A stretch of 29,874 bases of DNA from DATFYM01 sp035315065 (GTDB taxonomy: Bacteria; Acidobacteriota; Terriglobia; UBA7540). Location of the stretch: assembly GCA_035315065.1 (NCBI GenBank), contig DATFYM010000238.1:1-29874 (forward strand). Reading direction: 5' to 3'. Below are positions 20,453 to 27,059 of the stretch, piece by piece (the first letter of the stretch is position 1; each line of letters opens with the position of its first letter). The notes under the pieces are model-generated. The model did no database searches and was not told the origin of the DNA. It saw only the letters and a list, made by a program, of their open reading frames with translations. The position numbers were made by a program, and so were the translations under genes.

Positions 20453-23263
20453 TCACAGCATCTGCTCAACGATCCCAGGCACCTTGTCGAGCGCGTCAGC
20501 CAGCTTTTCGGGGCTCTTGCCGCCGCCTTCGGCCAAGTCTTTGCGGCCTCCGCCTTTGCCGTCCACCGTGGCGGATAACAACCTTATAAGTTTACCTGCG
20601 TCTACCCGGCTTGTCAGGTCCTTAGTTACGGCGGCCACCAGCTCCACCTTGCCGCCGTCGGCATCCGAACCGCTGCCCAGGACGATCACGCCCGACCCGA
20701 GCTTGGTGCGCAGGGTATCGACCATCTGGCGCAGGGCGTTGCGGGCGCCCTCTATGGGCATCTCAACGCGTGCCGCCACCACGCGCACGCCCTTCACCTC
20801 TTTCGCGCGCTCCGCCAAGTCGCCCGCCGACGCGGCAGCGCGCTTCATTTGCTGGGCCTCCAGTTCCTTGCGCAGCTTCTTCTCGGTTTCTTCGAGTTTT
20901 TCCGCCGCCTCCACCAACTCGCCAGGTTTGGCCCGCAGGACTTCGCTCAAGGCGGCGAGGGTTTGCTTCTCGCGACGCATCGTGTCCAAAACACCCGTGC
21001 CGGTGAGCGCCTCGATGCGGCGCGTGCCGGCGGCGACGCTCGATTCCCCCGTGATCTTGAACAGGCCGATATCGCCGGTGCGACGGACGTGCGTGCCGCC
21101 GCAAAGTTCCTTTGAGAAGTCATCGATCGTGAGCACCCTGACTTGGTCAGCATATTTCTCGCCGAACAGCGCCATGGCCCCCGTGTTCACCGCCGTGTCG
21201 AGGTCCATGACGGTCGTCATGACCTCTTCGTTCTTGAGCACGTGCTGGTTCACCAGGTCTTCGATATCGAGCACGTCCTGCTCGCCCAGGGCGGCGTAGT
21301 GACTGAAATCGAAGCGCAAGCGGTCGGGCGCAACCAGCGACCCCGCCTGCTTCACGTGCGTCCCCAGCGTGTGCCGGAGCGCCGCGTGCAGCAGATGTGT
21401 GGCCGTGTGGTTGCGGCGGATCGAATCGCGACGACCGGAGTCCACTCGGGCGGTGACGAGATCGCCCACGTGCAGGGTCTCTTTGGCCACAGCCTTATGC
21501 GCCGTGAGTCCGGTGACAGGACGATAGGTATCGTTGATCTGGGCGACGTGCTCGGGCGAGCCCGGCGCCATGAAGTAGCCGATGTCGCCCACTTGGCCGC
21601 CCGCCTCGGCATAGAAAGGCGTCCGGTCCAGGATGATCTCGACTTCAGTTCCGGGCGCGACTTCGTTGACTGACTCGCCTTTCACCACCAGCCCCACAAT
21701 GCGGCAGTCGTGAGATTCATTTTCGGTGTAGCCGTAGAAGGCCGTGGGATACTTTTCGGCAAGTTGCTGGTAGACCGGCGAGGCGACTTTCTTCTCCGTG
21801 CCTTTCCAGCTTGCGCGGGCCCGCTCGCGCTGGCGGGCCATTTCGGCTTCGTAGCCGGCCAAATCGACTGTAAGCTCGTAATCCTTAACAATGTCTGCGA
21901 CAAAATCGGGTCGCAAACCGAAGGTGTCGTGAAGCCTAAACAGTTCATCGCCTGGGATCCAGCCTATGACCCCCTGGGGCGGTAGCGGCCGTTGAGTCTT
22001 CTGAAGCCCTTTCATGATGGTAGCTATCGCCGGCCCGCGCCGCGTCAAGGCATAGTAACTCTTCCATTCGCTAAACGGAGCCTCGTATCCCGGTTCGATA
22101 ACGACCTCCGCTTCGCCGAGCCCACGTACTACTGGCGTCGCTTCTAATCGCTCCAGGCCGAGCCTGGTCGTGTGTTCGTAGCGCTCCTCCTCGATCTTGA
22201 TCGCCCTGGCGACGTGCCGCTCAGTTTCAAGCAGTTCCGGATATGCGTCCTTCATCATCTGGACGACATGCCCGGACATCTTATACAAGAACGGCTCGTT
22301 CAACCCCAGTGTCTGCCCATGATAAAGGGCGCGCCGCAGGATCAGCCGCAAGACATAGCCCCGGCCTTCGTTCGACGGCAACACGCCATCCGAAATCAGA
22401 AAAGTACACGTGCGAGCGTGATCGGCGATGATGCGCAGGGAAACATCGGTCTCGTGGTTGGTGCCGTATTCGACGTTGGCCAAATCGGCGGCTTCCTCGA
22501 TGAGTGCCCGGAAGAGGGCGGTATCGAAGACAGAGATCTTACCTTGCAGGACAGCGGAAAGGCGTTCGAGTCCGGCACCGGTATCGATGCTGGGGCGGGG
22601 AAGCGGGGTCAGGGTGCCCTGCTCGTCGCGGTTGAATTGCATAAAGACGAGGTTCCACAGCTCGACGTAGCGGTCGCAATCGCAGGGAAACTTGCAGTCG
22701 GTGTGGCCGAGATCGCTCGCCGCCGGGCCCTGGTCGTAGTAGATTTCCGAGCACGGACCGCAGGGTCCGGTGTCGCCCATGGCCCAGAAGTTGTCCTTCT
22801 CGTCGAGGCGGAAAATGCGGTCGCGCGGGACGCCCACCCCGTTGGCCCAGATCTCTTCCGCCTCGTCATCCTCGCGGAAGACGCTGATGTAGAGTTTCTC
22901 CTTGGGGACGGTGAATTCCTGGGTGATCAGCTCCCACGCCCAGGGAATGGCCTCCTTCTTGAAATAATCGCCGAAGGAGAAGTTGCCGAGCATCTCGAAG
23001 AAGGTGAGGTGGCGGGCCGTGCGGCCGACCTGTTCGAGATCGTTATGCTTGCCGCCGGCGCGGACGCACTTCTGGGACGAGCAGGCGCGGTTGTAGTCGC
23101 GCTTCTCGCGGCCGAGAAAAACGTCCTTGAACTGATTCATGCCGGCGTTGGTAAACAGAAGCGTGGGGTCGTTTGCCGGAACCAGCGACGACGAGCGGAC
23201 AACGCGATGGTTGCGCTCAGCAAAGAAATCGAGGAACCTGCTCCGAATCTCATTCGATTGCAT
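20453..23263 (-). CDS. alaS: Alanyl-tRNA synthetase
   Basis: A 936-residue cytosolic enzyme that charges tRNA-Ala. The class II catalytic domain is clear: RFLDFFAERNHRVVRSSSLV, then LLFTNAGMNQFKDVFLG, FFEMLGNFSFGDYFK, DNFWAMGDTGPCGPCSEIYY and RIIADHARTCTFLISDGVLP. The editing domain has HTATHLLH and CGGTH, its four zinc-binding positions. The C-terminal C-Ala domain carries GGGRKDLAEGGG. Between the tRNA-recognition helices and LHDTFGLRPDF there is an extra stretch of about 40-45 residues (DNA about 21945-22140), which makes the protein longer than the usual 875-880. The ATG at 23263 (MQSNEIRSRF) is chosen over the TTG at 23284 because AlaRS proteins begin close to this motif; no strong ribosome site is seen for either. 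Confidence 0.97.
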   Translation of the reverse strand: MQSNEIRSRFLDFFAERNHRVVRSSSLVPANDPTLLFTNAGMNQFKDVFLGREKRDYNRACSSQKCVRAGGKHNDLEQVGRTARHLTFFEMLGNFSFGDYFKKEAIPWAWELITQEFTVPKEKLYISVFREDDEAEEIWANGVGVPRDRIFRLDEKDNFWAMGDTGPCGPCSEIYYDQGPAASDLGHTDCKFPCDCDRYVELWNLVFMQFNRDEQGTLTPLPRPSIDTGAGLERLSAVLQGKISVFDTALFRALIEEAADLANVEYGTNHETDVSLRIIADHARTCTFLISDGVLPSNEGRGYVLRLILRRALYHGQTLGLNEPFLYKMSGHVVQMMKDAYPELLETERHVARAIKIEEERYEHTTRLGLERLEATPVVRGLGEAEVVIEPGYEAPFSEWKSYYALTRRGPAIATIMKGLQKTQRPLPPQGVIGWIPGDELFRLHDTFGLRPDFVADIVKDYELTVDLAGYEAEMARQRERARASWKGTEKKVASPVYQQLAEKYPTAFYGYTENESHDCRIVGLVVKGESVNEVAPGTEVEIILDRTPFYAEAGGQVGDIGYFMAPGSPEHVAQINDTYRPVTGLTAHKAVAKETLHVGDLVTARVDSGRRDSIRRNHTATHLLHAALRHTLGTHVKQAGSLVAPDRLRFDFSHYAALGEQDVLDIEDLVNQHVLKNEEVMTTVMDLDTAVNTGAMALFGEKYADQVRVLTIDDFSKELCGGTHVRRTGDIGLFKITGESSVAAGTRRIEALTGTGVLDTMRREKQTLAALSEVLRAKPGELVEAAEKLEETEKKLRKELEAQQMKRAAASAGDLAERAKEVKGVRVVAARVEMPIEGARNALRQMVDTLRTKLGSGVIVLGSGSDADGGKVELVAAVTKDLTSRVDAGKLIRLLSATVDGKGGGRKDLAEGGGKSPEKLADALDKVPGIVEQML

Positions 23264-23285
23264 ATGATGTCGCTCGATCAACACA

Positions 23286-23640
23286 AGAAGAAGAGTTCAA
23301 CACAGAGGGCACAGAGAAAAACAAAGCATTCTCTTCTGTTTGTTCCGCAGTGTTTGCTGAATACTTCGTGTCTCGTGTCTTCTGAGTGAAAGAGAGGAAC
23401 TCACAGAGACCACAGAGTAGTTCAACAATTCCATTTATTTCTCTTCTCTGTTTGCTCTGTGGGCTTTCCTCTGTGTCCTCCGTGTTGAACCTCTTCCTGA
23501 GTCTTACAGATGTCTCCGTTGGTCATTCTATGGGTAGAGAGAAGAACTCACAGAGGGCGCGGAGTAATTCGCCAGTTCTGTTCCTCTGTCTTCTCTGTTT
23601 GTTCTTTGCTCTATGTCCTCCGTGTTGGACTTCTTCTTGA
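23286..23640. repeat. CACAGAG-type repeat region with inverted arms
   Basis: Copies of AACACAGAGG/ACACAGAG (about 23297-23318, 23400-23420, 23548-23565) alternate with the reverse complement CTCTGT/CCTCTGTGTCCTCCGTGTTG (about 23440-23490 and 23580-23630). The unit is about 9-10 bases, unlike the 7-mers elsewhere. The region fills the gap between alaS and the GxxExxY gene and also encodes the last 30 or so codons of the latter. Similar CTCTGTG-rich repeats are familiar from many environmental bacterial genomes. Confidence 0.85.
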
Positions 23641-24037
23641 GTCTTAGATGTCTCCCGTTGATGAACCGTCGTATACCATCTTTCAGCACGCAGACATTGA
23701 AGTTTATCAGCAAGGCCAACTTGCATCCCGACAGCCTAAGGTAAGACATGACCTGTGCCTCGTGGATTGGCGCCAGAGCTTCTACCGACTTGACCTCAAC
23801 CACCACAAATCCTTCGACAATGAGATCGGCTCGGTAACCACAGTCCAGCTTGACCTCTTCATAGATCAATGGCACGGGTTTCTGCTGCTGCACGCGCAGT
23901 CCACGCTTGCCTAATTCGAAGGCCAGGCAAGCCTCATACGCCGACTCCAGCAACCCTGGCCCTAGAGTCCGGTGAACCTGAATCGCCGCTCCGATGATGT
24001 TCCCCGTTATCTCGTTCAGGCGTTGCTTCTCGGTCAT
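23528..24037 (-). CDS. GxxExxY protein, PD-(D/E)XK nuclease-like
   Basis: A 169-residue protein of the GxxExxY family. The naming motif is GPGLLESAYE at about residues 27-36. The core that follows, LDCGYRADLIVEG then VVVEVKSVEAL, carries the D...ExK triad of PD-(D/E)XK nucleases (Asp in RADLIV, Glu and Lys in VEVKS). INFNVCVLKDGIRRF closes the domain. The last 35 residues (KKKSNTEDIEQRTNREDRGT and on) come from the CACAGAG repeat DNA and are not part of the fold. The start is ATG 24037 (MTEKQRLNEITG); a TTG at 24106 would overlap the DUF433 gene. It lies 19 bases after the DUF433 stop, so the two are probably co-transcribed. The cellular role of the family is not established. Confidence 0.9.
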   Translation of the reverse strand: MTEKQRLNEITGNIIGAAIQVHRTLGPGLLESAYEACLAFELGKRGLRVQQQKPVPLIYEEVKLDCGYRADLIVEGFVVVEVKSVEALAPIHEAQVMSYLRLSGCKLALLINFNVCVLKDGIRRFINGRHLRLKKKSNTEDIEQRTNREDRGTELANYSAPSVSSSLYP

Positions 24038-24056
24038 CGTTAGAGGGAACGAAGGG

Positions 24057-24362
24057 TCACGACACCGGGCAAATAGTTTCAGAGAGGTTTCGCACCAGCG
24101 GATCAATCAGTTCATCCGGGACCCGGTTGCGCTCGATATAGCTGTCGATTTCGTCTCGATGGTCGCTGTAATAACTGAGAGCGTCGAAGACCTGCGCCAG
24201 CGTCAGGTGAGGCAAGCCTTTAGGGATGTCTTGGGGAGCGACCCCGAGTCTCCAGTTTTCGACCACAGCTCTCACCGGAGTACGGGTCCCCTTGACGATG
24301 GGTTCACCGCCCAGGATATCGTCGTCCCTCGCCACGTAAAGATGTTCGGTCGCCATCGTCAT
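24057..24362 (-). CDS. DUF433 (antitoxin-like) protein
   Basis: A 101-residue DUF433 protein: ILGGEPIVKGTRTPVRAVVE at about residues 18-37, then PHLTLAQVFDALSYYSDHRD, the predicted winged-helix part. DUF433 proteins are commonly paired with a DUF5615 PIN-like ribonuclease and are thought to act as antitoxins. No DUF5615 gene is present here; the next gene is the GxxExxY protein. The start is ATG 24362, with GGAG nine bases upstream; ATG 24356 is close behind. A minus-strand TATAAT (24385-24390) lies within the palindrome CGTTAT-T-ATAACG and is a likely promoter with a possible autoregulatory operator. Confidence 0.85.
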   Translation of the reverse strand: MTMATEHLYVARDDDILGGEPIVKGTRTPVRAVVENWRLGVAPQDIPKGLPHLTLAQVFDALSYYSDHRDEIDSYIERNRVPDELIDPLVRNLSETICPVS

Positions 24363-24380
24363 CGCTAAAGTCTCCGTTAT

Positions 24381-24393
24381 CGTTATTATAACG
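24381..24393 (-). promoter_or_regulatory. -10 box within a palindrome upstream of the DUF433 gene
   Basis: CGTTAT-T-ATAACG is a perfect 6-bp inverted repeat that includes a consensus TATAAT on the minus strand. It lies about 20 bases upstream of ATG 24362. A repressor bound here would block transcription, as in toxin-antitoxin autoregulation. Confidence 0.5.
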
Positions 24394-24447
24394 CAACCGC
24401 AACCGAGTCGGGAGTTACGGATTTCCATGACCCAATGATCCGATGAC

Positions 24448-24975
24448 TCAAGGATTCAATTCCTCGAGTTCCGCGGGTTCAACTTCGTCGGCGACCGGCT
24501 TCAACTCCGGCCGCGAGCGCACCGCCTTCATAATATCATCGGAGTTGAACCCCATACGCATCAGGCTTTGGCACAGCGAGTAAAACCTGGGGCGGGTGAG
24601 CGGCAAGCGGAGGGTGCGGAGCTTCTTCTCCAGTGCCTGTTCCAGCAACTGGCGGGCGGGATTCTCCGCGTAGGCCTGTTCCAGCGCGGGTTCAATGTAT
24701 CGGTAGTTTACCAGGCTGGCCTTCAGCTCGCGGCGCGTACGGTGGGGACCGTAGAGACGGTTGCGGGCGAGCGACGCGGCGGCGCGCTCGGCGAATCGCT
24801 GGTCGTCGAGGAACTTCAGCTCGCGCAGACGGGTGATGGCGCTTTCGATGCGTGGGTCGTCCTTAAACTTCGCCTCCAGTTTGCGGCGTAACTCGGCCAC
24901 CGAGTAAGCGCGCCGCGACAGCATGGCCAGCCCCGCCGAAAACGGGTCTTGCTCGGGCTTGGTGCGTCCTGCCAT
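24448..24975 (-). CDS. recX: RecX-like regulatory protein
   Basis: A 175-residue helical protein of the RecX family, which binds RecA filaments and limits their activity. Family segments are AMLSRRAYSVAELRRKLEAK (first three-helix unit), AITRLRELKFLDDQRFAERA, GPHRTRRELKASLV, and the last unit around RPRFYSLCQSLMRMGFNSDD. The terminal 25 residues are acidic (VADEVEPAELEEL). No recA gene is in the window. The ATG at 24975 is the only good start, though no clear ribosome site is visible because GAATAGT repeats lie only 15 bases upstream. Confidence 0.9.
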   Translation of the reverse strand: MAGRTKPEQDPFSAGLAMLSRRAYSVAELRRKLEAKFKDDPRIESAITRLRELKFLDDQRFAERAAASLARNRLYGPHRTRRELKASLVNYRYIEPALEQAYAENPARQLLEQALEKKLRTLRLPLTRPRFYSLCQSLMRMGFNSDDIMKAVRSRPELKPVADEVEPAELEELNP

Positions 24976-24989
24976 AGGGAAAGAAATTG

Positions 24990-25091
<102 letters not shown>

Positions 25092-26228
25092 TCAGAATCG
25101 TTTCACCACCCCTCCTTTCGCCTGACGCTCCATGTGCTCGAACACCGCATCGGCGGTGGACCGAATGCCGGCGACGCGCAGCTTGAACTCGTCGGGCTTG
25201 GAGGCTTGCTGGAGCGCTTCCTCCAGGGTGATCAGCTTCTGTGAATAAAGATCGTAAATCGACTGATCGAAGGTCTGCATGCCGTATTGCGAGGTTCCGG
25301 CGGCGAGCGCGTCGTGGATCAAATGCGTCTTTTCCGGATTGACGATGCAGTCGCGAATGTACTCGGTGGTGATCAGCACTTCGGCTGCCGGGACGCGTCC
25401 GTTGCCGTCCGCCCTTCTCAGCAAGCGTAGCGAAATGACGCCGCGCAAGGTGGAGGCGAGCTGCAGCCGGATCTGCTGCTGGTCGGGGGGCGCAAACACA
25501 GCGATGGTGCGCTGGATAGTCTCCGTGGCGTCCAGGGTATGCACGGTGGAGAACAGCAAATGACCGGTTTCGGAGGCGAGGAGCGCCGTTTCAATGGTTT
25601 CCCGGTCGCGCATCTCACCCAGCAGGATCACATCGGGATCCTGGCGCAAAGCGGCGCGCAGCGCGGCGCCGAAGCTGGCAGTGTCCACTTCCACTTCCCG
25701 CTGGGTGATAAAACTCTTCCGGTCCTCGTGCAGAAACTCGACGGGATCTTCAATGGTGACGATGCGCTCGCTACGCTTCGCGTTGATGCGGTCGATTATG
25801 GCGGCAAGGGTTGTGGTCTTGCCGCTGCCGGTGGTGCCGGTCACCAGTACCATGCCGCGCCGCTCCTCCGTGAATCGCTCCAGCACGCGGGGCAGGTGGA
25901 GTTCCTCAAAGGAGGCGACAAAGGGCGGGATGACGCGCAACGCCAGGGAGATCGATCCGCGCTGGCGGGCGATGTTCACGCGGAAGCGGCCCAGCCCGGC
26001 GACTGTATAGGCCAGATCAAGGTCGCCGGTTTCCTGGAATTTGCCCATTTGCCGCTCGGTGAGCATGCTCGTCGCCAGGCGCTCCATGTCGTCGTTGGTC
26101 AGAGTAGGAAACTGGACGAGCGATTCCAGGTCGCCATTGACGCGGATGCAAGGGTGGTTGGCGGACTTCAGGTGCAGGTCCGAGGCTTTGCGTTCATAGG
26201 CGGCGCGAATCAGATCGTTGATGTCCAT
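25092..26228 (-). CDS. pilT: PilT-type twitching motility ATPase
   Basis: A 378-residue AAA+-like secretion ATPase of the PilT family that powers type IV pilus retraction at the inner membrane. The N-terminal PAS-like part has ASDLHLKSANHPCIRVNG. The ATPase part has Walker A GTTGSGKTTT, the Asp box GDLDLAYTV, Walker B DPDVILLGEMRD, and the His box ETGHLLFSTVHTLDA. In place of the PilT AIRNLIRE motif the sequence reads YIRDCIVN, so a PilU-like or variant PilT is possible. The start is ATG 26228 (MDINDLIRAAYERKASDLHL) with GAGGG nine bases upstream; a slightly longer frame to 26246 lacks this. No other pilus gene is in the window. Confidence 0.93.
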   Translation of the reverse strand: MDINDLIRAAYERKASDLHLKSANHPCIRVNGDLESLVQFPTLTNDDMERLATSMLTERQMGKFQETGDLDLAYTVAGLGRFRVNIARQRGSISLALRVIPPFVASFEELHLPRVLERFTEERRGMVLVTGTTGSGKTTTLAAIIDRINAKRSERIVTIEDPVEFLHEDRKSFITQREVEVDTASFGAALRAALRQDPDVILLGEMRDRETIETALLASETGHLLFSTVHTLDATETIQRTIAVFAPPDQQQIRLQLASTLRGVISLRLLRRADGNGRVPAAEVLITTEYIRDCIVNPEKTHLIHDALAAGTSQYGMQTFDQSIYDLYSQKLITLEEALQQASKPDEFKLRVAGIRSTADAVFEHMERQAKGGVVKRF

Positions 26229-26316
26229 GCCGGGTTCCCTCACCACCGGGCGATTGAGTGGTTGTCCTTCTCAAGCTAACACACACCGGGGTAGTTATCC
26301 AAATAGTAATGCGCGG

Positions 26317-26493
26317 CCCGGGGAATTGCCGATTGCCGATTGACGGTCTCACGACGCCCTCACAAGCTTCCTCTAGTAGAGGCGGGCTTTAGCCCGGCAT
26401 CTTTGCCTTTGTCGCGTCGTCGTTCCTGCACGATGACGGCAGCCGATAGGGAGGGCCTCTTCAAATCGGCAATCGGCAATCGGCAATTCCCGG
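26317..26493. repeat. Heptad repeat pair, CGGCAAT family, around two palindromes
   Basis: CCCGGGGAATTGCCGATTGCC and onward (26317-26342) is the reverse complement of the right arm 26464-26493, which contains CGGCAAT three times. Inside the loop are two adjacent palindromes, CCTCTAGTAGAGG (26370-26382) and GCGGGCTTTAGCCCGGC (26382-26398). A heptad hairpin thus encloses REP-like palindromes. Confidence 0.88.
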
Positions 26494-26502
26494 GCTGGGG
26501 TC

Positions 26503-26548
26503 TTGACACCGGACACGAGTTGCGCCATTCTTCCCTAGACATCTAGGG
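26503..26548 (+). promoter_or_regulatory. PadR promoter and likely autoregulatory operator
   Basis: TTGACA (26503-26508) is a consensus -35, followed after 17 bases by CATTCT (26526-26531). Downstream lies the perfect palindrome CCCTAGA-CA-TCTAGGG (26533-26548), between the -10 and the ATG at 26561. Its position suits repression by the PadR product itself. The palindrome also contains the GGG of the ribosome site region. Confidence 0.72.
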
Positions 26549-26560
26549 AGGACGAAGGAC

Positions 26561-26884
26561 ATGGGAAACGACCGGCTGCAAGGCGCACTTGAATTGCTCA
26601 TCTTGAAGACCCTGGCCCGCGGGCCGATGCACGGGTACGGCATCGCGCTGCACATTCAGCGGATCACCGCAGATGTGCTACACGTGGAAGAAGGATCGCT
26701 CTACCCAGCCCTGCACCGCATCGAGCAGGCGGGGTGGATCGGCGCCGAATGGAAGGCGTCCGAAAACGGCCGCCGCGCCAAGTACTACAAGCTGAAGCCG
26801 GCGGGTCGCCGGAGGCTGGCGCAGGAAGAGGAGAACTGGAGCCGGGTGGCGGACGCCGTCGCCAAGGTGCTGCGGTTTGCGTGA
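26561..26884 (+). CDS. PadR-family transcriptional regulator
   Basis: A 107-residue winged-helix repressor of the PadR family, cytosolic and expected to dimerise. Family hallmarks are LQGALELLILKTLARGPMHG at about residues 6-25, YGIALHIQRIT, the wing EEGSLYPALHRIEQAGWI, and NGRRAKYYKLKPAGRRRL. The C-terminal helix is short, as in acidobacterial PadR proteins beside permease genes. The start is ATG 26561 with GGGAGG upstream (26546-26551). It precedes the ADOP-type permease on the same strand by 175 bp of repeat DNA, so control of the permease is likely. The ligand is unknown. Confidence 0.93.
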   Translation: MGNDRLQGALELLILKTLARGPMHGYGIALHIQRITADVLHVEEGSLYPALHRIEQAGWIGAEWKASENGRRAKYYKLKPAGRRRLAQEEENWSRVADAVAKVLRFA

Positions 26885-26888
26885 AGAA

Positions 26889-27050
26889 GCTGTCAGCAAT
26901 CAGCTTTCAGCCGTCAGCCAAAAAAGCAATCAGCCATCAGGCGTCAGCCGTCAGCAAAGAAGAGAGGATGCCTGGCTCGGTGATGGATGCTCGGGGACCA
27001 GAAAAGGCTGTCGTTTGCTGAGTGCTGATGGCTGAAGGCTGAGTGCTGGG
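26889..27050. repeat. Heptad repeat pair, CAGCCGT family, between padR and permease
   Basis: CAGCAAT/CAGCCGT/CAGCCAT units run from 26893 to about 26957. The reverse complement (GCTGAGT, GCTGATG, GCTGAAG) runs from about 27017 to 27048. The right arm ends 10 bases before the permease ATG, where it replaces a normal ribosome site. The family recurs after the permease at 29686-29736. Confidence 0.9.
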
Positions 27051-27059
27051 GCTTAAGAA

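Larger units (their letters stand above)
26229..26560. other. Divergent intergenic region between pilT and padR
   Basis: About 330 bases between divergent genes with no gene of their own. It carries a CGGCAAT heptad pair (26317-26342 and 26464-26493), a CCTCTA-G-TAGAGG palindrome (26370-26382) and a GCGGGCTTTAGCCCGGC palindrome (26382-26398) between its arms, and the PadR promoter at its right end. Confidence 0.75.
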
